NCBI GenBank assembly: GCA_045541475.1
Contig: JAZQJI010000014.1
Coordinates: 7,874 to 71,873, forward strand
Reading direction: 5' to 3'
Source of the DNA: RGIG3077 sp045541475
GTDB lineage: Bacteria; Bacillota; Clostridia; Oscillospirales; Ruminococcaceae
DNA: 64,000 bases
Shown piece by piece: positions 7,933 to 15,705 of the stretch. The first letter of the stretch is position 1. Each line of letters starts with the position of its first letter. Below the pieces are notes generated by a model that did not search any database, had not been told where the DNA came from, and was given only the letters and a program-made list of their open reading frames with translations. The position numbers and the translations under genes are program-made.

Positions 7933-9576
7933 TTATTTTTTTGAGGCTTTTGCTGCAGTATTGCTGACGGTCTTTTTGTCCGATTCAGTGTTTTTTGAAG
8001 GTTCGGTCTTTTTTTTGCCGCCCGATGAACTGCCTGACGATTTGCTTGAATAGCCGTATTTGCCGTATTTGCCGTACTTGCCGTACTTGCCGTATTTGCC
8101 ATATCCCACTGTGCTTTCAGGCACGCCGTTAAGAACAAATCCAAGCACCTTTGCATTTGCGTTGGAAACACGTTTTTTAACTTCGTCAACCTCATCGTAG
8201 GTGGAAATGCCATATCTTGATACAAGCACAATGCCGGCAATGATATCTGAAAGTACAAGCACGTCGCTTACAACGTTAACGGGAGGAGTATCAATAATAA
8301 TATAATCATAACTTTCGGAAAGCTTATTGAGAATTTCTTTAGCCGATTCGGAAGAAAGAAGCTCGGAAGGGTTAGGCGGGATAGGTCCACAGGGGATAAT
8401 ATCAAGGTTTTCAACTGAAGTGTGTTTTACAACTTCGTCGATTGTGTTGAGATGGCTGATGCAGGTTGCAAAACCGGTTTTTGCTTCAACCTTAAATATT
8501 TTATTCTGAACCGGCTTTCTCATATCAGCGTCTATAATGAGGATTTTTTTGCCTGAATCTGCCATAGTAATTGCAAGGTTTGCTGCAATTGTGGATTTGC
8601 CTTCGTTGGGGTGACCGCTTGTTACGGCAAAAATCTTGGTTGTGCAGGGAGCAAGTGCGAATACGATGTTGGTTCGCAAGCTGATAAATTCTTCTTTTAC
8701 GGAGAAAGGAGGATTATCGCTGAGAAGAACGGCAGTGGTTGCCGAGGTGAGCTGACGTCTTGATTTAGCGATTTTAGTTTTCTTACCATCAGTGCCCATC
8801 ATTCTGTAAGCACATATATGTGCCAATTCGGCAAAGCCGGATCGTTTGCAAACCTTATCGGCAGCGTAGATGGTTCTATCAAAGAAGAACATTAAGAAAA
8901 CGACGACGCAAGATATTACAAAGCCACCTGCAAAACCGATTAATGCTAATTTTTTATCGCTTGAATGGTCTGGATTTACAGCGGGTTCGGCATCGGCCAT
9001 TATTTCTACTGAACCGGCACCGATCACAGAAACAAGACTTTCGGGTGCGAGGTATGCCACAAAGTTGCAGATATCTGCAGAAATTTCGGGAATTGGCGTT
9101 GTTGCCCTGATTTGCAGAACCTCGGTTTCTTCAACTGACGACATCGTAATACATTCCAACAGTTGTGTTTTTGAAATGCGTTTTTTTCCGTAATAATCTT
9201 CGCTTATAGTGAATATTTCAGATAACTTTTCAGTTCCGTATTTTTCAATAAGTAGATCAGAAACTTCTCCTATAACTATTTCATTTTTTAGAATGACAAC
9301 ATAAGTGGCAACAAGCTTTTGCGCTGCGGTGAGGTCGGAGCTGCTCACTATTTCACTGGATACTATATCATCAGCATTTTTTACGTAAAGCTGTACAGCT
9401 GAGGTGTATGTTACCGGCTTTACAAACTTGGCATAGCAGAATGCAACTGCAAATCCAACCAATGAGAGCACAAGTATTACGTAGAATTTTTTTAGAAAAA
9501 AGGCTAAAAGTTCAAGTATATCAAGCTCTTGTTCCTTTTCTTCTTCGTATGTCGAAATATAACGTTCCTGATCCAT
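7933..9576 (-). CDS. Wzz/CpsC-CpsD fusion: bacterial tyrosine kinase for capsule/EPS length control
   Basis: 547 residues. Wzz-type chain-length domain with membrane helices at about 31-50 and 209-232, then a cytosolic BY-kinase domain: Walker A GHPNEGKST (321-329), Walker A' ILIIDADMRKP (345-355), Walker B YIIIDTPP (425-432). The C-terminal Tyr cluster is a run of YGK units (491-509) that would be autophosphorylated, followed by a Ser/Lys-rich tail. In most Firmicutes CpsC and CpsD are separate proteins; here they are fused as in Proteobacterial Wzc. The start follows GAGGGGGATTCG. No glycosyltransferases are next to it. Confidence 0.87.
   Translation of the reverse strand: MDQERYISTYEEEKEQELDILELLAFFLKKFYVILVLSLVGFAVAFCYAKFVKPVTYTSAVQLYVKNADDIVSSEIVSSSDLTAAQKLVATYVVILKNEIVIGEVSDLLIEKYGTEKLSEIFTISEDYYGKKRISKTQLLECITMSSVEETEVLQIRATTPIPEISADICNFVAYLAPESLVSVIGAGSVEIMADAEPAVNPDHSSDKKLALIGFAGGFVISCVVVFLMFFFDRTIYAADKVCKRSGFAELAHICAYRMMGTDGKKTKIAKSRRQLTSATTAVLLSDNPPFSVKEEFISLRTNIVFALAPCTTKIFAVTSGHPNEGKSTIAANLAITMADSGKKILIIDADMRKPVQNKIFKVEAKTGFATCISHLNTIDEVVKHTSVENLDIIPCGPIPPNPSELLSSESAKEILNKLSESYDYIIIDTPPVNVVSDVLVLSDIIAGIVLVSRYGISTYDEVDEVKKRVSNANAKVLGFVLNGVPESTVGYGKYGKYGKYGKYGKYGYSSKSSGSSSGGKKKTEPSKNTESDKKTVSNTAAKASKK
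8053..8106 (-). repeat. Six 9-bp tandem units encoding YGK repeats
   Basis: Six in-frame 9-bp units (plus-strand type GCCGTATTT, the last one degenerate) encode the Tyr-Gly-Lys cluster of the BY-kinase tail. Near-identical units make length change by slippage plausible. Confidence 0.85.
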
Positions 9577-9651
9577 CGAATCCCCCTCAGAATAGTAAAA
9601 TTATTGAATATACTATAGTAATGTAATTTAAGCATATAACTCCAATTAACT

Positions 9652-9680
9652 ATTATAAATCAAATATGCAACAATGTCAA
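9652..9680 (-). promoter_or_regulatory. Promoter for the tyrosine kinase/SGNH operon
   Basis: On the minus strand: TTGACA (9675-9680), 17-bp spacer, TATAAT (9652-9657), about 75 bp before the kinase start. Confidence 0.78.
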
Positions 9681-9780
9681 TCGGATATATTAAACTTTGT
9701 CACAATGCACAACATTTTGTAAAAAATATAAAGTCACAATTAAATCTGTTGAAAAAGCTGTAAATTTGTGGTTTTGCCGA

Positions 9781-9809
9781 TTGACAAATCATGCAAAATG
9801 AGTTATCAT
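9781..9809 (+). promoter_or_regulatory. Promoter for the decarboxylase beta/gamma genes
   Basis: TTGACA at 9781-9786, 17-bp spacer, TATCAT at 9804-9809, 40 bp before the start codon. Confidence 0.72.
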
Positions 9810-9849
9810 ATTTTTTTAAGGATATAAATGTAAGAAAGGTAAAAAAACG

Positions 9850-10968
9850 ATGGAGATTCTTTACGAAAACATACTTAATCTTGACTGGAAAATGGTCGTG
9901 ATGTGGGCAATTGGCGCCGTACTCATTTATCTTGCGATAAAAAAGGATATGGAACCGACACTGCTTTTGCCTTTAGGGTTTGGCACAATACTTGTGAATT
10001 TACCTCTTTCGGGTGCAGTTACACAAATTGTTAACGGAGAAGAGCAAGAAGGCGCCCTTACAACACTATTTGATGCAGGTATTTCAAACGAGCTTTTCCC
10101 ACTTATTCTATTTATTGGCATTGGCGCTATGATCGACTTTGGCCCGTTGCTTTCAAATCCCAAGCTTATGCTTTTCGGTGCTGCGGCACAGTTTGGTATT
10201 TTCTTCACTCTCTGTGCGGCTTCAATGTTCTTTGATATCAACGATGCAGCCTCAATTGCTATAATCGGCGCAGCAGACGGCCCTACTTCAATTGTTGTTG
10301 CACAAAAGCTTAATTCTAATTATCTTGGTGCAATAATGGTAGCGGCTTATTCCTACATGGCACTTGTTCCTATTATTCAGCCCCCTGTTATCAAGGCACT
10401 TACTACTAAAAAGGAACGCCTTATCCGCATGGAATATGTTTCAAAGCCGGTATCTAAAACAACAAAAATTCTCTTCCCCGTAATTATCACAATTATTGCC
10501 GGACTTGTTGCACCTGCATCGGTTTCGCTTATCGGCTTTTTGATGTTTGGCAACCTTATTCGTGAATGTGGCGTGCTTGATTCTTTGGCAGAAACCGCAC
10601 AAAAAGTTCTTGCAAATCTTATTACCATATTCCTTGGTATTACAATTGCTTCACAGATGCGTGCTGAAGAGTTTTTGAAGAAAGAAACCCTTCTTATTCT
10701 CGGTCTTGGTCTTTTTGCTTTCATTTTCGATACAGCAGGCGGCGTAATTTTTGCTAAGGTAATTAACCTTTTCCTCAAGAAAAAGCTCAATCCCATGATT
10801 GGTGCGGCAGGCATTTCTGCATTCCCCATGTCAGGCAGAGTTGTGCACAAGCTTGCTCGTGCAGAAGATCCTCAGAACTTCTTGCTTATGCAGGCAACCG
10901 GCGTTAATGTTTCCGGACAGATTGCATCCGTAATTGCAGGCGGTATGATTCTTAATTTCTTTGGATAA
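9850..10968 (+). CDS. Sodium-translocating decarboxylase, beta subunit
   Basis: 372-residue polytopic protein of the OadB/GcdB/MmdB family, the Na+-pumping membrane subunit that decarboxylates biotin-bound CO2 and exports sodium. The conserved GAADGPTSIVVAQKL segment and the late AAGISAFPMSGRVVHK segment are present. No carboxyltransferase (alpha) or biotin carrier gene lies nearby. The substrate (oxaloacetate, methylmalonyl-CoA or glutaconyl-CoA) therefore cannot be told. A small gamma-like gene follows after 18 bp. Confidence 0.87.
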   Translation: MEILYENILNLDWKMVVMWAIGAVLIYLAIKKDMEPTLLLPLGFGTILVNLPLSGAVTQIVNGEEQEGALTTLFDAGISNELFPLILFIGIGAMIDFGPLLSNPKLMLFGAAAQFGIFFTLCAASMFFDINDAASIAIIGAADGPTSIVVAQKLNSNYLGAIMVAAYSYMALVPIIQPPVIKALTTKKERLIRMEYVSKPVSKTTKILFPVIITIIAGLVAPASVSLIGFLMFGNLIRECGVLDSLAETAQKVLANLITIFLGITIASQMRAEEFLKKETLLILGLGLFAFIFDTAGGVIFAKVINLFLKKKLNPMIGAAGISAFPMSGRVVHKLARAEDPQNFLLMQATGVNVSGQIASVIAGGMILNFFG

Positions 10969-10986
10969 TCGAAAGGAGAGTAAAAT

Positions 10987-11133
10987 ATGAATATCAACCC
11001 GCAGGAATTTATTGACAACCTTTACTACATGGGCGTTGGTATGCTCGGCATTTTTATTGTAATCGGTTCGATTATTGCCGTAACCATGATACTTAACGCT
11101 GTTACATCCAAAAAGAAGAAAAATGATGAATAA
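10987..11133 (+). CDS. Small single-helix protein, probable gamma subunit (OadG-like)
   Basis: 48-residue ORF starting at the ATG at 10987 behind GAAAGGAG. It has one membrane helix (about residues 16-38, GMLGIFIVIGSIIAVTMIL) and a basic tail KKKKND. Size, topology and position right after the beta subunit match the OadG/MmdD-type gamma subunit that holds such pumps together. The primary sequence is too short for a firm family call. Confidence 0.7.
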   Translation: MNINPQEFIDNLYYMGVGMLGIFIVIGSIIAVTMILNAVTSKKKKNDE

Positions 11134-11160
11134 TTAGGCTGACTGTTTATTTATTAATTA

Positions 11161-11200
11161 ACATTTTGGTATTGAACAAAACCAAAATGTGTGATATAAT
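11161..11200 (+). promoter_or_regulatory. rfbB promoter with an inverted repeat enclosing the -35 box
   Basis: TTGAAC (11172-11177), 17-bp spacer, TATAAT (11195-11200). The -35 box lies inside the 10-nt loop of a perfect 10-bp inverted repeat (ACATTTTGGT at 11161-11170 and ACCAAAATGT at 11181-11190). No T-run follows, so an operator is more likely than a terminator. Confidence 0.7.
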
Positions 11201-11240
11201 ACGTTTATAAAATAAATTATCAGAAAAGGAAAATTTTTCT

Positions 11241-12260
11241 ATGAAAATTCTTGTTACAGGCGGTGCCGGATTTATCGGTTCCAATTTTGTCTACTATATG
11301 CTCAAAAAACACCCCGATTATGACATTGTGTGTATTGATGCATTAACCTACGCAGGCAACCTTTCAACTTTGAAGGAAGCGCTTGAAAATCCTAAGTTCA
11401 AGTTTGTTAAGGGCAGCATTGCTGACAGAGAACTTGTATTTGAGCTTTTCGAGAACGAAAAGTTTGATATTGTTGTAAACTTTGCGGCTGAAAGCCACGT
11501 TGACCGTTCTATCGAAAATCCTGAGATTTTCCTTAAAACGAATATCCTTGGCACACAGGTTTTGATGGACGCTTGCCGCAAATACGGAATTCAGAGATAT
11601 CATCAGGTTTCTACCGACGAGGTTTATGGTGATTTGCCGCTTGACAGACCTGACCTCTTCTTCACAGAAGAAACACCCATTCACACATCAAGTCCCTATT
11701 CCGCATCAAAGGCTTCGGCTGATTTGCTTGTAATGGCATATCACAGAACATTTGGTTTGCCCGTTACAATTTCACGTTGCTCAAATAACTACGGTCCTTA
11801 TCATTTCCCCGAAAAGCTTATTCCTTTGATGATTGCAAACGCTTTGAACGATAAGCCTCTGCCCGTTTACGGCAAGGGTGAAAATGTTCGCGACTGGCTT
11901 TACGTTGAGGATCACTGCTCTGCAATCGACCTTATCATTCACAATGGCAGGGTAGGCGAGGTTTACAACATCGGCGGACATAATGAAATGGCAAACATTG
12001 ATGTTGTTAAGCTTGTTTTGAAGGAACTTGGCAAGGGTGAAGAACTCATCACTTACGTTACTGACAGAGCCGGTCATGACAGAAGATACGCTATTGATCC
12101 CACAAAAATCCACAACGAGCTTGGCTGGCTGCCCGCAACAAAGTTTGCAGACGGCATTAAGAAAACTGTTCAGTGGTATCTTGATAATAAATCATGGTGG
12201 GAAGAAATCATCAGCGGTGAATATCAGAATTACTACGAGAAGATGTATTCCAACAGATAA
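11241..12260 (+). CDS. rfbB: dTDP-glucose 4,6-dehydratase
   Basis: 339 residues, the usual length. Extended SDR fold: N-terminal NAD-binding GGAGFIGSNF, the active-site YSASK (in SPYSASKASADL), a Thr-Asp-Glu triad segment STDEVYGDL, and the C-terminal NIGGHNEMAN segment. It makes dTDP-4-keto-6-deoxyglucose, the precursor of dTDP-rhamnose for cell-wall polysaccharide. Other rml genes (rmlA, C, D) are not beside it, so the pathway must be completed elsewhere. It has its own promoter with a possible operator. Confidence 0.92.
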   Translation: MKILVTGGAGFIGSNFVYYMLKKHPDYDIVCIDALTYAGNLSTLKEALENPKFKFVKGSIADRELVFELFENEKFDIVVNFAAESHVDRSIENPEIFLKTNILGTQVLMDACRKYGIQRYHQVSTDEVYGDLPLDRPDLFFTEETPIHTSSPYSASKASADLLVMAYHRTFGLPVTISRCSNNYGPYHFPEKLIPLMIANALNDKPLPVYGKGENVRDWLYVEDHCSAIDLIIHNGRVGEVYNIGGHNEMANIDVVKLVLKELGKGEELITYVTDRAGHDRRYAIDPTKIHNELGWLPATKFADGIKKTVQWYLDNKSWWEEIISGEYQNYYEKMYSNR

Positions 12261-12293
12261 AATCTTGCTTTTATCGCAAAGGGGGAGTGAGTT

Positions 12294-12581
12294 TTGCAGC
12301 GTATTGTAAGCATTGCGGCGGCAATTTTTTCGTGCTTGATGATTGTTGTTCTGGCACTTTCGGTTTTGACAAAAAATCAGAAAAACCAAAAGGATAAGCT
12401 TGAAGCGCAGATGAGTGCCACGCAGACAACCGTTGTTACAACCACGAATATCTGGGACTATATCAATAGCCAGACTACCACAACCCCGCCTGATAACAGC
12501 GGTTTGCAGCAGGTGACTGTTGCTACCACAACAACTGCTCCTGCTGTTACAACATTCCCCGAAATTGAGTTTATCGGATAA
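12294..12581 (+). CDS. Small membrane-anchored Thr-rich protein, unknown function
   Basis: 95 residues from a TTG start at 12294 behind GGGGGAG. One N-terminal membrane helix (about 4-24), a short charged stretch (KNQKNQKDK), then a low-complexity extracytoplasmic tail very rich in Thr, Val and Pro. The tail resembles a spacer or glycosylated stalk. No known domain was recognised. It lies 33 bp after rfbB and is followed by a terminator, so probably the same transcript. Confidence 0.65.
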   Translation: MQRIVSIAAAIFSCLMIVVLALSVLTKNQKNQKDKLEAQMSATQTTVVTTTNIWDYINSQTTTTPPDNSGLQQVTVATTTTAPAVTTFPEIEFIG

Positions 12582-12617
12582 ATTATACTCAATAATTATA
12601 TTTCATCATAACAAATT

Positions 12618-12643
12618 ACGCCCACTCTTTTTTGAGTGGGCGT
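12618..12643 (+). terminator. Terminator after the rfbB transcript
   Basis: A perfect 10-bp stem ACGCCCACTC (12618-12627 with 12634-12643) has a T6 loop and is followed by TTTTG. The loop is A6 on the other strand, so it may work in both directions. Confidence 0.82.
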
Positions 12644-12657
12644 TTTGTATGCTTAAA

Positions 12658-13578
12658 CTATTTTACTTCCATAATTTCAAATTGTTTTTTCTGTGCTGAT
12701 AATTCGTAAACAACAGCTACGATTGTACCTATTATACCTGCGCTTGCCAAAAGAATGAGATTGCGGTAATATGTACTGATATCTCCTGAAAGCTTTATAA
12801 TTTCACGGGAATTTAAAAAGGCGTTGCTCAGTCCGATGCCCGTTGCGTTATTGATGGTTACGGCTGTATCAAATCTGAAAGTGAGATAAGAAAATATTAC
12901 TGAAAGAATTATGCATATTACAGCACTGATTTTTGAAATGCGCACTCCTTTGAATTTATACCCATAAACCAGACCGATACCCAGTAAAGCACTGCTTATG
13001 TTTGAAATATACCCGATTTGCGCGACAAAGAAAACAATAATTGATGCGATTAAAGCTCCGATGATTGCACCTATAAAACCCAAAACATAGTTTTCCTTTT
13101 TTAACGCTTCCTGCATTTCCTGTTCTTTAAGAGAATAGCGCAAATTATCGGCAGAAGCTTGTGATAAAAATACGTATTCTCCCTTTAAGGTATAAATTTG
13201 CGTGTTAAGTTCCGCACCGTATTCATCACAGTCGGAAAAATTATTCATTTTAAGCAAAGCAGTAAAATTATTCAGAAATTCTGTTATGCGTTTTACGTTA
13301 TGTTTTCGGTTGCCGCTGTTTCTGATAAGGATTTTTCGTCTGAATCTTCCTTCCTGCATCTGACAGTAATTTGGCAAAAAAGCTTGCAATACAACGGAAG
13401 GATCGTGACTTTTTACGCAAAATGTGATAACTATATGCGGAGTGTTATCAAAAAATCCGCTACCTTTGATGAGTAAGTGGTATCCATTGTAAACTCCGTA
13501 CACAAGGCAAGATTTGCCGTTATAGTTTAAATCAAGTTGTTTTGCTACATCGTTTAGTATTTTTTTGTTTGAAGCCAT
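12658..13578 (-). CDS. Membrane protein of unknown function
   Basis: About 306 residues from the second in-frame ATG (13578), which follows GGGTGG; an ATG six codons earlier (13596) lacks a ribosome site. The N-terminal ~165 residues are soluble. The rest holds four membrane helices (about residues 165-185, 190-205, 215-235 and 275-300). A charged KKENYVLGF segment precedes the first helix. I recognise no family. It is monocistronic, between two terminators. Confidence 0.65.
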   Translation of the reverse strand: MASNKKILNDVAKQLDLNYNGKSCLVYGVYNGYHLLIKGSGFFDNTPHIVITFCVKSHDPSVVLQAFLPNYCQMQEGRFRRKILIRNSGNRKHNVKRITEFLNNFTALLKMNNFSDCDEYGAELNTQIYTLKGEYVFLSQASADNLRYSLKEQEMQEALKKENYVLGFIGAIIGALIASIIVFFVAQIGYISNISSALLGIGLVYGYKFKGVRISKISAVICIILSVIFSYLTFRFDTAVTINNATGIGLSNAFLNSREIIKLSGDISTYYRNLILLASAGIIGTIVAVVYELSAQKKQFEIMEVK

Positions 13579-13660
13579 TTTGTTTATGCCACCCATTTAA
13601 TGAATATGTATGAAATTAATTATATCACGTATATATCCAACAGTCAATGATGCAAAACAT

Positions 13661-13698
13661 AAAGCCGCTCTTCATGCTTTAACATCAAAAGCGGCTTT
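13661..13698 (-). terminator. Terminator after htpG
   Basis: A 9-bp stem AAAGCCGCT/AGCGGCTTT (13661-13669 with 13690-13698) lies 20 bp beyond the htpG stop on the minus strand, with a T-rich continuation on that strand. Confidence 0.75.
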
Positions 13699-13718
13699 GA
13701 GAATATATTGTGTATAAA

Positions 13719-15596
13719 TTATACCATAAGCTCACAGATAAGCTCGGAGAATGCTGTGGGGTCTTCGATGGACATACCCTCAATCAGTAATGCCTGATTA
13801 TAAAGCAACTGTGCATATTTCTTCAGCTTGTCCTTATCTGTGTTGTAAAGACGAGCCATTGCGGCAAAAACGGGGTGCGAAGCGTTAATTTCAAGCACAC
13901 GCTGAGCCTTTACCTTTTCGCTTACATTCGGCATGGAGTTGAGCACCTTTTCCATTTCAAGAGAAAGGTCACCGTCGGTTGTAAGGCAAACAGGGTGCGT
14001 TTTAAGTCTTTGTGATACACAAACCTTAGCAACGTTGTTTTCAAGTGCTTCCTTAACGAAATTGAGCATATCAGCGTTCATTTCGTTCATTGTTTTAATT
14101 TCTTCGGATTCTTCCGAAGTTGTATCAATATCGCCCGAAGAAACGCTTCTGAATTCCTTTTCGGAATAAGTGTGCATCATCTTTGCGGCAAATTCGTCAA
14201 CATCATCGGTAAAATAAAGGATTTCGTAACCTTTTTCACGCAGCATTTCTGTTTGCGGAAGGTTTTCGATTGCAGCGGCATTTGCGCCCGTTGCATAGTA
14301 GATGTATTTCTGATCTTCCTTCATGCGAGAAACATACTCTGCAAGAGTGGTCTTTTTGCCTTCAAATGAGGAGTCGAACATCAAAAGATCCTTGATGGCG
14401 TCTGCATTCTGTCCAAAGCTTTGATAAATGCCGTATTTAAGCTGCAAACCGAAAGATTTGAAGAACTCTTCGTATTTTTCGCGATCGTTTTCAAGCATTT
14501 TTGTCAGTTCGTTTTTAACCGCTCTTTCAATACCTCTTGCAATAATCTTAAGCTGGCGGTCCTGTTGCAAAATTTCTCTTGAGATATTAAGCGATAAATC
14601 TTCACTGTCAACAACACCCTTTACAAAGCTGAAATGGTCGGGCAGCAAATCTGCGCATTTTTCCATAATCATAACGCCGCTTGAGAAAAGCATTAAACCC
14701 TTTTCATACTGTTTGGAATAAAAATCGTAAGGTGCTTTTGCAGGAATGTAGAGTATTGCGTTAAAGGTTGCAGTGCCTTCGCTCTTCATGTGAATGTGCG
14801 CCAAAGGCTCTGTATAATCATTGAATTTATCGCGGTAAAAATCGTTATATTCAGTGTCGGTTACTTCATTTTTGTTTTTCTTCCAAAGCGGTATCATGCT
14901 GTTCAAGGTTACGTTTTCAACATGCTTTTCAAGCTCGTCGGTACCTTCAATCTGTCTTGAAATAACCTTGTCCATCTTAATTGGGTATCTGATATAATCA
15001 GAATATTTCTTAACAATATCCTGAATTACAAACTGCTCAAGATATCTGCTGTACTCAAATTCTTCGCCGTCTTCCTTTATTTCAAGCGTAATTTCAGTAC
15101 CAACTGTATCTTTTTCGCAAGGTTCAATTGTATATCCGTCAGCCCCTTGTGATTTCCACATGTATGCAACATCAGCACCGTATGCACGGCTTTTTACTGT
15201 TACTGTTTTTGCAACCATAAAAGCAGAATAAAATCCAACGCCAAACTGACCAATAATATCAATATTTTCGTCAAAGTCGTTTTCTTCCTTGAAATTGAGC
15301 GAGCCGCTTTTTGCAATTGTGCCAAGATTGTTTTCAAGCTCTTCTAAAGTCATACCGATACCGTTATCAATAACTTTAAGCGTTCCTTCATCCTTATTGA
15401 TAACAAGATTAATTGCAAAATCGCTGCGGTTTAAACCTACGTTATTATCGGTTAATGATAAAAAATAAAGCTTATCAATAGCATCGCTTGCGTTTGAAAT
15501 AAGCTCACGCAGAAAAATTTCTTTATTTGTGTAGATTGAGTTAATCATCAAATCAAGCAAACGCTTTGATTCGGCTTTGAATTGTTTCATTTCCAT
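13719..15596 (-). CDS. htpG: Molecular chaperone HtpG (Hsp90)
   Basis: 625 residues, full length for the family. N-terminal GHKL ATPase domain: FLRELISNASDAIDKL, DNGIGM, GQFGVGFYSAFMV. The middle domain has the conserved LPDHFSFVKGVVDSEDLSLN and SREILQQ segments. The C-terminal dimerisation domain is present. It folds or remodels client proteins in the cytosol with ATP. Transcription starts from a promoter just upstream of a perfect CIRCE, so it should be repressed by HrcA and induced by heat. Confidence 0.95.
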   Translation of the reverse strand: MEMKQFKAESKRLLDLMINSIYTNKEIFLRELISNASDAIDKLYFLSLTDNNVGLNRSDFAINLVINKDEGTLKVIDNGIGMTLEELENNLGTIAKSGSLNFKEENDFDENIDIIGQFGVGFYSAFMVAKTVTVKSRAYGADVAYMWKSQGADGYTIEPCEKDTVGTEITLEIKEDGEEFEYSRYLEQFVIQDIVKKYSDYIRYPIKMDKVISRQIEGTDELEKHVENVTLNSMIPLWKKNKNEVTDTEYNDFYRDKFNDYTEPLAHIHMKSEGTATFNAILYIPAKAPYDFYSKQYEKGLMLFSSGVMIMEKCADLLPDHFSFVKGVVDSEDLSLNISREILQQDRQLKIIARGIERAVKNELTKMLENDREKYEEFFKSFGLQLKYGIYQSFGQNADAIKDLLMFDSSFEGKKTTLAEYVSRMKEDQKYIYYATGANAAAIENLPQTEMLREKGYEILYFTDDVDEFAAKMMHTYSEKEFRSVSSGDIDTTSEESEEIKTMNEMNADMLNFVKEALENNVAKVCVSQRLKTHPVCLTTDGDLSLEMEKVLNSMPNVSEKVKAQRVLEINASHPVFAAMARLYNTDKDKLKKYAQLLYNQALLIEGMSIEDPTAFSELICELMV

Positions 15597-15617
15597 AATG
15601 TTGTTCCTCCGTGTGTT

Positions 15618-15644
15618 TTAGCACTCTATATCTTTGAGTGCTAA
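15618..15644. promoter_or_regulatory. CIRCE operator (HrcA binding site) of htpG
   Basis: TTAGCACTC (15618-15626), 9-nt spacer, GAGTGCTAA (15636-15644). This matches the canonical CIRCE exactly. It sits between the -10 box and the htpG ribosome site, where HrcA binding would block transcription. Confidence 0.95.
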
Positions 15645-15648
15645 AATA

Positions 15649-15677
15649 AGTATAAAGCCCCTTGAAGAAAATTTCAA
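15649..15677 (-). promoter_or_regulatory. htpG promoter
   Basis: Minus strand: TTGAAA (15672-15677), 17-bp spacer, TATACT (15649-15654), directly followed by CIRCE. The -35 box and spacer lie inside the terminator hairpin of the upstream gene. Confidence 0.78.
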
Positions 15678-15683
15678 GAGGCT
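15656..15683 (-). terminator. Terminator of the PLP-enzyme gene, overlapping the htpG promoter
   Basis: An 11-bp stem with one G-U pair (AGCCCCTTGAA 15656-15666 with TTCAAGAGGCT 15673-15683) has a 6-nt loop and is followed by TTTAT on the minus strand. It ends the gene at 15706-16968. Confidence 0.7.
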
Positions 15684-15705
15684 ATTAATAATGTTAAAAC
15701 ATTAT

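Noticed and set aside
8053..8106. Possible CRISPR-like or intergenic tandem repeat
   Set aside because: The units are in-frame codons for a YGK tail; no spacers.
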